Shown here piece by piece: positions 29,338-39,775 of a DNA stretch of 64,000 nucleotides. The stretch is from Melitaea cinxia (taxonomy: Eukaryota; Arthropoda; Insecta; Lepidoptera; Nymphalidae), in the NCBI RefSeq assembly GCF_905220565.1, contig NC_059421.1:3491501-3555500 (forward strand), written 5' to 3'. Below the pieces are notes generated by a model that saw only the letters and a list, made by a program, of their open reading frames with translations, was not told the origin of the DNA and searched no databases. The translations under genes were made by a program, and so were the position numbers. The number at the start of each line of letters is the position of its first letter. Within the stretch, counting starts at the first letter, position 1.

Positions 29338-29931
29338 TTTATTTTATTTTATTTTATTTAGGAAACATACAGTACAATAATACAGTAAATTAATAAATTC
29401 ATACAGCCAATACTCAAACCAGCAAAGTTTCCAACAGTAAATAATTCATAAATGAGCAAAAAGAACACATTAACAAGAAATAATCGATAAATCACATACA
29501 GAAATATAAAATATAAATAATTCAAGCAACACTAAAATAAACAATTAAGACAAACAAAAACAAATAGAAAAGTTTAATACAATCATCAATTAAATAATAA
29601 ACAATTAAAAGATAACAAATTAAATTATACAAAATTACAAAACTATATTATACCAACTATTGATTGAATACAATTAGGCATATTTATATATAATTAAAAT
29701 CGATTAAAAAATTGTAATCGATAATTCACAAATATTATTATTTATATGGCATTGCAAAATACAAACATTGATCAGTTAAAGTTTTAGTTTCTTTTTTTTT
29801 TTTTTTTATCAGTCAGAGTTACAACACAAAATAAAAACAATTTAATTAGACAATCACAAAAACAAAAAATAAAAAACAATAATTATCTTATAATGTTATT
29901 CTCAAAAATGATACATTAGAAATTTAGAACA

Positions 29932-30775
29932 CTAACATTTAGAGAGGGCTTTGATTCTTTTTTTAACCAATCTCAATGGAGCTGAAAAATAATCTATTTC
30001 TGCATACACTTCATTATATCGAGCACATGAACGAGAAATAAAATTGTTTTTGGCGTATCTAGTTCTCGTAAGGGGAATGTTAAAAGTGGACTTACAGCGC
30101 GAAGAATAACTGGGGCATCTAAAGTTTAAGTTACTTAAAAGAATCGGTGAATCAATCATATTGTTAAGCAACTTATACAAGAATATCTGGTCCTTCTCCA
30201 TACGACGCTGTTCGAGCGAAACAAGGCGCGCATCTAAATTTGTGAATCTAATAGTAAGAATTTTCTTAAATTTACGTTGGATCTTTTCTATTTCATTAAC
30301 GTATATTTTATATTGAGGGTTCCATATGACTGAACTATATTCCAAAATTGGACGTACTAAGGAGTTGTATAAAGTAATTAGAGTATCCATGTTTTTAAAA
30401 TCCCTACTAGCCCTCAGAACAAAGCCGAGAGTACGAAAGGCCTTTGCAACAATGGTATCTACATGTGGTTTGAAAGTTAATTTGCTATCAAGATGTACAC
30501 CTAGATCTCTCACCTCGGAGACACGACTCAAAACATTTCCATTTAAGTTGTAATTAAATATAACTGGTGTTTTCTTACGCGAGTATGAAATAATGTTACA
30601 TTTCTTAATGTTGAGAAGTAGATGATTTACAACGCAATATTTGCAAAGTTCGTCCAAATCAATCTGTAGTTGCACGCAGTCGTTATAGTTGGTTATATTC
30701 TTATAGATTTTCATATCATCTGCGTAGAGAAGTATTGATGAATATTTAAAAACGTAACGAATATCATTAACAAAC
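29932..30775 (-). pseudogene. LINE ORF2, C-terminal RT and thumb
   Basis: The frame (stop at 29932) begins within the catalytic box: extending it upstream of the first ATG gives SSILLYADDMKIYK. It then reads NIKKCNIISYSRKKTPVIF, VRDLGVHLDSKLTFKPHV, TLYNSLVRPILEYSSVIWNP and CARYNEVYAEIDYFSAPLRL, the usual C-terminal succession of CR1/Jockey RTs. It is separated from the preceding part by a one-base frame break near 30775-30785. Confidence 0.88.
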
Positions 30776-31562
30776 AGTTAAAAAGAAGAGGTCCGAGGTG
30801 AGAGCCCTGGGGGACACCTGACGTAACTGGGACAAATGTTGAACAAAAACCTCTGATCGCAACAGCTTGGCTTCTATCACGTAGATAAGAGGACAACCAA
30901 CGTAGGAGGTCACCGTGTATACCCACTTCCTCGAGTTTAATAATAAGAAGATCGTGAGATATTTTGTCAAAAGCTTTAGAGTAGTCAGTATACACGGCAT
31001 CCACCTGGTAACCTTGATCCATAGCATTCGATACGTGATGTACAAATTCACAGAGATTAGTGTCGGTTGATTTTTTACTTATAAAACCATGTTGCTGGGG
31101 AGCAAGTATAGTACGTAAAGCAGGAAAGATGTTATCAAATATAATCTTCTCGAAGAGCTTAGCAATAGTAGACAACTTTGAAATTGGCCTATAATCTTTA
31201 ACATTATATATATCACCGGATTTAAAAATTGGAGTAACAAGCGACTTCTTCCATACTTTTGGCATTTCACCTTGGTTGAGTGATTTGGAAAATAATAAAA
31301 ATAAGGGATAAGAAAGTTGTTTACTGCACATTTTCAAAAACAAAGGGGGTAAACCATCAGGACCTTGGCTTTTATAAATGTCCAACTTTTTCAGGTATAT
31401 CTCAATAATTTGAGTTGATAGAGAAATCGTACCAATAGAAATGTGAATGGGTAAAGTGGGCTTGTTTTTCAAAATAGGATCAGAAGAATCGCTGTACATA
31501 GAACTATCGGTAATAAGTTCCGCAGAATTGTACACCGACTTAAAGTATTCATTAAATAAAAT
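30776..31562 (-). pseudogene. LINE ORF2, RT N-terminal and palm region
   Basis: LDIYKSQGPDGLPPLFLKMC, KVWKKSLVTPIFKSGD, YRPISKLSTIAKLFEKI, QHGFISKKSTDTNLCEFVHH, AVYTDYSKAFDKISHDLLI and GVPQGSHLGPLLF follow in the right order. The upstream edge is the SINE-B insertion: the codons for LFNEYFKSV lie within and after the 12-bp target duplication, so the ATG at 31565 is not a real start. Confidence 0.88.
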
Positions 31563-31670
31563 CATTACAGCCTATCACAGTCCACTGCTGGACATAGGCC
31601 TCCATAAGTTTACGCCAAAAATAACGTGAACTCATGTGTTTTGCCCATAGTCACCACGCTGGGCAGGCGG
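31563..31670 (-). mobile_element. SINE-B fragment inserted in LINE ORF2, with 12-bp target duplication
   Basis: 108 bp matching the 3' third of SINE-B (CAGTCCACTGCTGGACATAG, GTGAACTCATGTGTTTTGCC, CACCACGCTGGGCAGGCGG on the plus strand). ATTAAATAAAAT flanks it exactly on both sides (31551-31562 and 31671-31682). On the minus strand this is a 5'-truncated insertion, as target-primed reverse transcription makes. Confidence 0.9.
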
Positions 31671-31682
31671 ATTAAATAAAAT

Positions 31683-32892
31683 ACACATTTCGTTCCCCTC
31701 AGTAACAGATTTCTCGTTATACGTTATATGATTTGGTATGGAATTTGAAGATTTTTTCGTCTTAATGAAGGACCAAAAGTATTTACTGTTTTTTTTTAAT
31801 TTTCAACTCTGATAAGCAAATGTAACTTTCGTAGCATTTCAATTGAATTGATTTTTGACGTTCTCTCAAAAGACTAAATTGGTTATAATCCGCTAAACTA
31901 TTGTACTTCTTCCATTTCCTGTGATACTTTAATTTCTCACGAACAATTTTTATTAGTGGTTTAGAGTACCAACATGGAAAGCCATTCGTATATTTAATTT
32001 TAGTTGGAACCAAATCTGAAACTATTTTATTTATTGTTTGATAAAAGGTATCCACAGCTGCGGCAACATCAAAATCGCTTAAAATATCATGCCAATCAAC
32101 AGTAGCAAGAGCCTCATTTATTCTTTCATAATCCGCTGCATGAAATAAACGTATAGTTCTACACGAAGGCTGTAGCTCTTTGAAAATACAATTTTGCAAA
32201 TTGACATGAAGCGCAGGGTGATAATTATCCTCCCCCACTAGTGGAAGAGTACAAGAACAAACATAGCAATCCATATCAGTAAATATTAAGTCAAGAAGCC
32301 TACCGTGACTATTACGTATTCTATTAAATTGTTTTAAATTTGAAAAATTTAGAAAGTTCGACAAGCTATATGCAAATTTATCCCCTTCGCCCACCATACT
32401 TAAGTGTGAATCACCGTCCACTTCAATCCATTGAGCTGATGGGATATTAAAATCTCCTATTACTAAGTACTTCTGAAATTCTGTCAAAAAAATCACAAAG
32501 TGTGTCATAATGCATTGAATTTTGTGGAAAGTAACAACATAAAATGTGCAGAAGTTTAGTACATGGCGCCGCATTATAAAAATCGAGACTTTGATAATTT
32601 CTGCTGAACACGTATCAATATACGTGGAAGATGAACGAGTTAAAAAATTGGATTTAAGTGCAATCAATACGCCGCCCCCCAATACATTACCACACTTAGA
32701 ATAATTACGATCACATCTATAGACAGAATATCGTGAATCAAAAAGCTCAGCACAAAATATGTTCTCATGCAGCCATGTCTCACTCAAGCAAATAACGTCA
32801 TAGTCAACCTGAAGTAAGTTTTTGTAGAAAGTATTAGTTTTTGTTCGTAGCCCACGTACATTCTGATAATAAACTTTCAAGCTACTATCCAT
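31683..32892 (-). pseudogene. LINE ORF2, endonuclease domain
   Basis: 369 codons from the ATG at 32892: VYYQNVRGLRTKTNTFYKNL, VICLSETWLHE, GGGVLIALKS, LVIGDFNIPSAQW, GRLLDLIFTD, and EDNYHPALHV where S-D-H-x-P is usual, so the aspartate of that box appears shifted or changed while the H stays. The frame fails at a run of nine T on the plus strand (31789-31797). In the next frame NSKYFWSFIKTKKSSNS continues the protein to the SINE-B insertion, so a one-base slip in the homopolymer is the lesion. Confidence 0.87.
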
Positions 32893-33261
32893 AGTAATAG
32901 GTGGAAATTAACAATGCATTATACTTCATAAAATAGCAAATCGACGAGTAAGCAGAAAATACACCTCCAAACAAACACACACTCCCACAAATTCCAATAT
33001 AAATGCATAAATAAACACACGACAACGCGTAAGTATACGCACATACAAACATAAGTACGCACAAAAACCAATCAAGAAAATTATAATTACAGTTATCATA
33101 TATTATAAAAAGGAGCACTATAAAATTTCTACATAATAGATATAAAGCGCCAAAGTGTATGCAAAAACAGAAAACAATGCAAACAATAGCAACAACAATA
33201 TGCCGTAAAATATTATGTATGTAAACATGTGCCAGTAAGCTATAAAAAATACAAGTAGCTC

Positions 33262-34356
33262 TTAAACAATCTTTTTTAAATCGCTCTCTCGTCCTATATG
33301 TAACACTGCACTAGTACTTGACCGTCTAACCATTATACTACAATTTTTGATCCAAACGAACTCATAGTTTTTTTCCTTGGCAATTCTTTTAACAGACTGT
33401 AATAGGGCTTTGTTTACACTTGTCAGGTGATCATTGAAATAAATGGAATTACTATTTCCAATAAAACCCAAGTCGCTACATTTCAGATTTAATTTCCGTA
33501 CCCGAGACAAAAAATCATCCTTTTTCCAACGACATAAGAATTTGACAATTATAGGTTTAGTCTTTTTCATATCCTTATTTTTCGATGCAACTCTTGTTAC
33601 AAAATCGATATCCGTATTAGGATTAAATTTACATTTAGTTTTTTCTGATATATCTTGTAAGATGGAAAGTAGGTTCTCATTTTGTTTCTCAGGAATGCCA
33701 TAGATCTCCACATTTGATCTGCGAGCCCATTGTTCACGAACGTTGTTTTCCTCCTTCAGAGTAGTTATAGATGACGTGATTTCACCCAGTCCCGAACATT
33801 GTTTATTTAATTTTTGGACGTCTTTTTCACAACCCTCAATTCTTTTATTAAAATTATCAAAACTAGAATTAATAAACTCAAAATATTCCTTCATACTTAA
33901 AAACTCTTCGCGTAAAGATTTTAGTTCCTCTTGCAAAGGAATCATAGAGTTTTTAAAATCATCTTTTAAAATTGAATTTTCTGATGAAACAACAGATCGT
34001 ATCAATTCAATTAAGAACGATTCATCGTGTTCCGTACTACAAGTGGAATCTAACATCATGTTCTTGGAACACGTACCATCTCGCCTTAAAGTTACATTAT
34101 TATTATCCATGCAATTATCTTCATCCGACCTCGAGAGATTGGTAACTCCTCGGACTGGTGTGTTGTCGCTATTATCTTTTCGCGACCCGGTTAGTGAACA
34201 CTCCGGACAAAGCCAGTGTTTTCGTGTCTCCAATTTGCCATCTTTCTTAAAACCAGAGGCCTGGAGACATTGAATATGGTAATTCAATTTGCATTTTGTA
34301 CATGTAATGGTATTTGTGGCTCCACCTGTCGGTGACTTGCAGCAAGCAAATTTCAT
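33262..34356 (-). CDS. LINE ORF1: PHD finger, coiled coil, RRM-like domain (364 aa)
   Basis: I choose the ATG at 34356 (MKFACCKSPTGG) over the longer start at 34503, because the extra 49 residues run through a tRNA-like sequence and have no family features. Residues about 4-50 form a PHD-type zinc finger: CC, CTKCKLNYHIQCLQ, WLCPEC. About 110-200 is a long charged heptad region. About 215-364 (RRSNVEIYGIPEKQNENLL, TRVASKNK, KPIIVKFLCRWKKDDFL, SIYFNDHLTSVNKALL) is the RRM/C-terminal unit of L1-like ORF1 proteins. PHD-bearing ORF1 is known in CR1-type LINEs. The frame is open throughout. Confidence 0.88.
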   Translation of the reverse strand: MKFACCKSPTGGATNTITCTKCKLNYHIQCLQASGFKKDGKLETRKHWLCPECSLTGSRKDNSDNTPVRGVTNLSRSDEDNCMDNNNVTLRRDGTCSKNMMLDSTCSTEHDESFLIELIRSVVSSENSILKDDFKNSMIPLQEELKSLREEFLSMKEYFEFINSSFDNFNKRIEGCEKDVQKLNKQCSGLGEITSSITTLKEENNVREQWARRSNVEIYGIPEKQNENLLSILQDISEKTKCKFNPNTDIDFVTRVASKNKDMKKTKPIIVKFLCRWKKDDFLSRVRKLNLKCSDLGFIGNSNSIYFNDHLTSVNKALLQSVKRIAKEKNYEFVWIKNCSIMVRRSSTSAVLHIGRESDLKKIV

Positions 34357-34436
34357 TTTAAATTCAAATATTGACTTGAAAATTATAATTTTTTGGAAAT
34401 AAATTTTAAATTCAAACAAATGAATACAGCGACTAG

Positions 34437-34520
34437 ACCGGAGGATTTGAACCCAGTTCCGCTCGATGAAAGATGTGTAGTAAAAAACCGTAGCTGTGAC
34501 CAATACACCGCGGCAGCAGT
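34437..34520 (-). other. tRNA-like sequence in LINE 5' region
   Basis: On the minus strand GGTTCAAATCC (34443-34453) is a perfect Pol III B box, about 45 nt downstream of GTATTGGTCACAGCTACGG, a weak A-box-like segment. The region starts GCTGCCGCGGTGTATTGG. No full cloverleaf was established. It may be an internal promoter acquired by the LINE, a SINE head, or a tRNA relic. Confidence 0.4.
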
Positions 34521-34844
34521 TCAGTAATGCAGCGAATTATAATATCACTATGTAATACCACGTACAAGAATAACTTTTAATTGAAGAAGAAGAGGGTATA
34601 ACTTCAAATTTAAATCAATGTCATACAAAAATCATAACAAGTTGTTGCACTTAAAATCACTTTAAAAAGCACAAAAGTTCACAAATTTACACTCAAGCAT
34701 ACACCAACAAGTCACATAAGGATGAAAAAAATAAATATACCGAAGTTATTGAAAACTGAATAGTATAAGTAACAAAAAACACTGATTTTTATTTCGGACA
34801 AAATAATAATATGATCCTGCTCAATGACCGCTCTTACGCAACTT

Positions 34845-35352
34845 ATATAGGAGAAGGATCTGAGCTTAATCCATCACGCTGCTCCAATGCGGGTTGGCGG
34901 ATATATTCCCTACTATGAGTAACAGTCGCTATCAGGCGTGCATGATAACAACCGGGACCGACGGATTAACGTGCTTGCCGAGGCAGGGTGGAGAGACCCG
35001 ACGACTGGATGTCACGATTGTGGCGCGGCGGTGGAGTCTGCCCAGCACACCCTTGCGATGTGCCCGAGATGGGCGGCGTTGCTTCGCGATTTGACGACAG
35101 TCCTTCGAGGGGACTTGTCACTGCCGAGCGTAACGCCCCTGTGCCAGTATCGGGCCGGGATGGGAACCCGGTCCTGCATCACCCGTAAATGGGTTTCTCT
35201 ATGATACCAAAACAAAGGGTGGAGAGACCCACGAGGCACAAACACCCAGATTACATCAAACACATGTATGTCCAATACAAATGTATGTCATGTGCGGTGA
35301 TCGAACCCGCAACCGCCAGCACAACAGTCACAAACCAGTGCTGTGACAGTGT
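34845..35352 (-). mobile_element. SINE-A, body and head of the split copy (interrupted at 34986-35230)
   Basis: Continues the tail at 29288-29337. Plus strand: ATATAGGAGAAGGATCTGAG, CATCACGCTGCTCCAATGCG, CTATCAGGCGTGCATGATAA, then GGTGGAGAGACCC. After the insert comes CACGAGGCACAAACACCCAG, and the tRNA-derived head with GGTGATCGAACCCGCAACCG (B-box region on the minus strand). Confidence 0.82.
35000..35216 (+). mobile_element. 5'-truncated LINE tail (I/R1-type zinc finger) inserted in SINE-A
   Basis: 217 bp flanked by GGGTGGAGAGACCC on both sides (34986-34999 and 35217-35230), a 14-bp target duplication. It encodes CHDCGAAVESAQHTLAMC and PRWAALLRDL, the C-terminal Cys-Cys-His-Cys finger found at the end of R1/I-group RTs, then DLSLPSV. 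A short 3' UTR and a CCAAAACAAA end precede the duplication. The ORF of 88 codons covering it starts in SINE sequence and is not a gene. Confidence 0.85.
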
Positions 35353-35520
35353 CTAAGGTATTGATAAATCTTAATAATTATCGTTTGACTTACTCGTTGG
35401 CGCAGTTTCTAGTTGCCCTGCCAACTGTTACCTATAACAAGCAATAAGTTACTTATCGTAGGAACAGACGACCGTGTGTGTATGTTATAAGATATTTATT
35501 TATTAGTTTTATTACTTATC

Positions 35521-35883
35521 CTATAAATAATACACTCTCACCACAGTAACATCTTCAATACTAAATTCTGATATTTCAATCTCAAATATTCCGTCATGAA
35601 TCAAAATTCTGGCAAAATTTCTTCGCGATAATGGCAAAGAAATGAAAGGAAAACTAATTAACCAAACGATGGAGGAACCTTGAAATTGCGATATGATTGT
35701 CTTTCGGTACGACGATTTCATGAAAATTGTAACGATCTGAATTTGAAACGTCTCGCTTAAATTGTTATAATTAATGTGATTTTTTTGACGTAGCAACTGT
35801 CGATTGATTGATGAAATTGAAATTGTTATGGAAATTGCTTTTGAGAAGGTAGTAGCATTAGAGACTTTCTTGAAATAGTCCAT
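35521..35883 (-). CDS. Unrecognised 120-codon ORF
   Basis: Open minus-strand frame beginning MDYFKKVSNATTF and ending EFSIEDVTVVRVYYL, with AATAAA signals shortly after the stop (within about 60 bases). It is rich in I/S/F and has no motif or family I recognise. In DNA this AT-rich one ORF of this length could arise by chance in a window of this size. I list it only because it is the longest unexplained frame in the unassigned DNA. Confidence 0.18.
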   Translation of the reverse strand: MDYFKKVSNATTFSKAISITISISSINRQLLRQKNHINYNNLSETFQIQIVTIFMKSSYRKTIISQFQGSSIVWLISFPFISLPLSRRNFARILIHDGIFEIEISEFSIEDVTVVRVYYL

Positions 35884-36129
35884 GTTTTATTTGGGTAAAA
35901 TTAAATATTAAATTTAAATTTAAAATACAGGTTTTATCATACAAATAATTATGACATATTGTCGCCACCCATTTTCCATGTAATATAATTCAAATGTGTG
36001 TTGCTACGCTAAATTGCTTAATTTTAGTTACATAACTAAATTATGTTCATATGATTATAATGAAAACATCATTATCGGATTTCGGACGTTGGACGTTACA
36101 CTCAGTTAGCACTTTCTGCGTCATCATTT

Positions 36130-36253
36130 CAGCCTATTGCAGTCCACTGCTGGATATAGGCCTCCACAAGTTCGCGCCAAAAATGTGTGAACTCATGTGT
36201 GTTGCCCATAGTCACCACGTTGGGCAGGCGGGTTGGTGACCGCAGGGCTAGCT
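36130..36253 (-). mobile_element. SINE-B fragment
   Basis: Plus strand CAGCCTATTGCAGTCCACTG, ATAGGCCTCCACAAGTTCGC, CCCATAGTCACCACGTTGGG, GGTTGGTGACCGCAGGGCTA. It is the 3' portion of the family, oriented as at 31563. Confidence 0.75.
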
Positions 36254-36334
36254 TTATGATGCGACTTTCTGCGCAGAAAGAACTAATTAAAATATTGAGG
36301 TATCGTAGGGTAGTTTCGAATAACTTTGTAACGT

Positions 36335-36450
36335 TAGGACGTCTGACACCTCAGCTCTTCCGTGACTATGGTTGCTGTAAAATATCCGTAACGTCAGACA
36401 TTTAAAAAACTGAATAAACTGCGATAAAATAAATAAAAGAAGTTGTTTCA
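36335..36450 (+). repeat. Dispersed repeat G, copy 1
   Basis: CCGTGACTATGGTTGCTGTA, ACGTCAGACATTTAAAAAAC, ACTGCGATAAAAT and GTTGTTTCATTATAATGA. Recurs at 39665-39775 in the same orientation with the same block order. Confidence 0.55.
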
Positions 36451-36525
36451 TTATAATGAGTGAAATTCGCGTAAACGTAAGAAAACAATATATGTTCATG
36501 AGATTTCTTAATATAATGGATCGCT

Positions 36526-36845
36526 TTCTGTAATATCCCACTACTGGGCAAAGGCCTCTTTCCCCATGTAGGAGAAGGATCAGAGCTTAATCCACCACGC
36601 TGCTCCAATGCGGGTTGGCGGATATATTCCCTACTATGAGTAACGATCGCTATCAGGTGTTCATGATATCAACCGGGACCGACGGTTTAACGTGCTCTCC
36701 GAGGCATGGTGGGGAGACCCAGAAGGACTGCACAAGCACCCAGACCACGGCAAACACCCGTATCGCCAATACAAATGTTTGTCATGTGCGGGGATCGAAC
36801 CCGCAACCGCCAGCGCAACAGGTACAATCCATGGCTGTAACTAAC
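36526..36845 (-). mobile_element. SINE-A copy
   Basis: Well-preserved copy: TCTGTAATATCCCACTACTG, GCCTCTTTCCCCATGTAGGA, TAATCCACCACGCTGCTCCA, ACCCAGACCACGGCAAACAC. The minus-strand head has the exact B box GGTTCGATCCC (36791-36801). It is followed at once by a short TATTATGGATAATATGGTA-type duplication (about 36865-36915). Confidence 0.82.
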
Positions 36846-37113
36846 TGTAATATTATGTAACTGTAATATTATGGATAATATGGTATGTAACTGTAATATT
36901 ATGGATAATATGGTAAAAATTTGAAGTATTTAAAGTAACTAAGATGTGGGCACATATCTTTATTTTTACTTATATATATATTCTGTGTATACGTAAAGTA
37001 CGTAACCATGTTAACAAGATGTTTATGTCATTCTTTAGCAACTAAAAAAATGTTTTAGATCCTTAAGAAAGATTTGTATTATTTCGTTTTCGCCTTTTTT
37101 ATTTATTATAGAC
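36846..37113. other. AT-rich DNA with short tandem duplication
   Basis: TATGTAACTGTAATATTATG followed by GATAATATGG is repeated at about 36850-36915, possibly part of the SINE target site. Otherwise featureless. Confidence 0.4.
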
Positions 37114-37244
37114 TGTACACTGTATTTGTGCTAGTGGCTCTCTCTCCTTCCATCATAATTGTTTATATCTTGTGGTGGAGTTAATATACGAGATACCAAG
37201 TGAGTTGAATATTTTATTTATCTTACAAGCTATATATTCCTACA
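37114..37244 (+). repeat. Possible LTR end of a Gypsy-like element
   Basis: A 131-bp stretch beginning TGTACACTG and ending ATTCCTACA, followed directly by CTGGTGACTCCGACGTGATT. An LTR end CA next to a TGGTGAC..-type primer-binding site is the arrangement at the 5' LTR of LTR retrotransposons. There is no second LTR and no gag or pol in the following DNA, so this would be a solo or truncated remnant. Confidence 0.35.
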
Positions 37245-37320
37245 CTGGTGACTCCGACGTGATTCTTCACACCATCCCCAAACTGGTGACCCCGACGTGA
37301 TTCTTCATATCATCCCCAAA
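37245..37320 (+). repeat. 38-bp tandem duplication of a PBS-like segment
   Basis: Two adjacent 38-bp units (37245-37282 and 37283-37320). Each starts CTGGTGAC, continues CCGACGTGATTCTTCA and ends CATCCCCAAA. They differ at about three positions. Confidence 0.75.
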
Positions 37321-39664
37321 AAGGTTTTAACAAAGGATTGTTATGAGTGTATTACAGCACTAATCGTAAGGTCACACCTCTAGTAATTATTTACGTGTCA
37401 TGGAATAAGGCGTCTTAGACCACTACTTCATTGTTATAATATTTATAGGTTTAATATTTTACGTTTGTTAATTTAAATTTTAAACGGATGGATGGTCGTA
37501 ATTGGCCTTTTTGATTATATTTCATTCTTGTTTGTTTTATTTTTTTTTCTGTGCTGTGTACTATCCCTTATAAGTAAATACATAAATAAATAATTGTTCT
37601 TTAATTAGTTGTTATTAAATACCTTCTTCGTACCAGCAACATTATTTATTTATTATATATATTATACATTTATTTAATTGTGTATCTCTGACTATCACAA
37701 TACCAAGATAAGCGTATCGCGTTAAGTGGTAAATAAAGTGCTTGGGAGGAATCCTTCACAAATATGTTGAAGAAATTCTAAGACTTGTGTCTATGTGTAT
37801 ATAGCAACTAAATGTCTTCTTAACTTATCCGCTGTATTTACTATTTTTTGTTCGAAATAAGAAACGGTCTTTACCCCGTGACTGGACATTTGTTCCTCAT
37901 ATTTATTTTATTTATTGAATAAACATTGTCTAGAATCAAATTTACATCGGCAGGTCCATAACTGATAAAACAGTGGCGTCATCAAATCTAACACAGCACT
38001 CAAATCGTTACATTACATAGCTAACGTCATGTCAAATCTTATTATAAATGAAAAATATTCTATTACGTATTTATTCATAGAGCTCAGTTAGCCAACACAA
38101 TAATATCCCCAAAACATAAATAATATAGATTTCACACAATTGGCATTATGTAGAGTGTAGGTCTTTACGAAAGAATCATGAAATAATAATATCAAACAAT
38201 GTTAGGGTTCACTAAAACTAATAAATTCAGAATATTTAATCAGTTATCGGATAGCAACCAATCAAATTATACTATAAATATTATTGTAGTTATAAAAAAC
38301 GATATTAGAAATTTTTTGCCTCACTTTAATTGTCTCACCATCCAGATGTATAAAATATTTTGCGTCAAAAAAAAATAATATTCAAAGGAAGGTTACAGTT
38401 AGAATATAATTTCTCCATTAACCGTGTATGTCTAATGAGAACATGAGAGTATAATGAACTACACGGGGTACACACCGCTTCCTTTGTGTTCTATGATATT
38501 ATGAAGCGTCTCATCTGAGGATGAAATGGATCTTGTTACTATTAATCTCACATCTAATTCGCTTGTTAGTAAGGTGAACGCTCGAAATAGCTATTGTGTG
38601 CCGGGGACGGTAACCTAACAAACATTATTAAAGACCGATGTTTATTTAACGCAGATACCATAAATTGAAAGTAAAATATCGTGTTTGATTTTCTAGTTTA
38701 TCAAACTAAATGAATTTATTTATCGATAAACTCAATTTTCTCATTATATCAATGTTTCATTACATTCCTAGTGTCCGTAAAATGGACACACCGCATCTGT
38801 CGCTTGTCAAATTATACGGCGGCGATTTCGCCCACCGTCTAGTTAAATTTGTACACCGAATTTTCGAGAACATCGTGTCCTTTCTGTAATTGATATTTAG
38901 TGAAATTAATTTTGTATCCTACTCCTCTAGTTTTGGGTGCTAGAAGATAAGACCTATTTAGTATCTTTAAGATATTTAAAACGCTAAATACTCAACACCG
39001 ACATAAATATTGATGCAGCGAATTTATTTCAAACGACAATTTGATCCAATTAATTTGATGCAAAATAAAAAATTCTGTTAAGTAATTGCACAACTTAGTA
39101 TTGTAATTAAACATTTCAAGTTGATACATTTAAGTAACTTCAACGTAAACACTACACGAATGTTAAAACTGTATGAATGTTCATTGTCAATGTTAGTCAA
39201 CTGTCCAACTTTCTTTAGCTAGCGTTAAGTAAAGTTGATAATCGAGTAACATGCTGAAGTTTCTAGAAAGAAAAATGGAAATGATTTTATATGTGTTATC
39301 TTGATCGGGTTTAATTACGCCCGGGGCTTAAATCAAATAAATCTAATCTTCGGCGGAAAAGTAAACTGCGACTGTATTTTTGCTGTGATGGTTATCGTAA
39401 CAATATTCTTTATTCGAATTAAAAAAAAAATAGTTTGATACGCTTCGAATACATTACACGAAGTTACCATTATTTATCTATCAAGTTTTAACGAATTTTC
39501 TCTTTCGGTAATAAATAACAATTAACTTTCTAAGTTATAATTAAAGCTGATTGAGACTATTTAACAAGAAACAATGTTTAAGATTTTCGTAGGAATTCTA
39601 TACAAATAAATTAGGTAAGTTCTTATTCAAACGAATAAGACAAATAATTGTTATAATACCTCCC
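37321..39664. other. AT-rich DNA, no feature recognised
   Basis: About 2.3 kb without ORFs above 60 codons and without a repeat I can place. Confidence 0.4.
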
Positions 39665-39775
39665 GTGGCTGTGACCTTAGTTGCTGTAAAGTATCCGAAA
39701 CGTTGGGCATCTAAAAAACTTAATAAAACCGCGATAAAATCCGAAACAGTTGTTTCATTATAATGATTATAAATA
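39665..39775 (+). repeat. Dispersed repeat G, copy 2
   Basis: CCGTGGCTGTGACCTTAGTT, ACGTTGGGCATCTAAAAAAC, ACCGCGATAAAAT and GTTGTTTCATTATAATGA, matching the block order at 36335-36450. Confidence 0.55.

Larger units (their letters stand above)
29338..34844 (-). mobile_element. CR1-like two-ORF LINE with PHD-finger ORF1, inserted in a SINE
   Basis: About 5.5 kb on the minus strand. ORF1 is at 33262-34356 and the endonuclease-RT region at 29932-32892, with two frame breaks and one SINE-B insertion. The 3' UTR of about 590 bp contains a long poly(A) (29791-29808 as T on plus) and the element ends in an (AAAAT)n-like tail at the SINE break. It is flanked by ATAT (29334-29337 and 34845-34848), a short candidate target duplication. 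The 5' UTR of about 490 bp includes a tRNA-like piece. Confidence 0.82.

Noticed and set aside
33743..34273. 176-codon plus-strand ORF
   Set aside because: Antisense shadow of the PHD-finger ORF1; Ser/Leu-rich as expected from reversed Lys/Glu codons.
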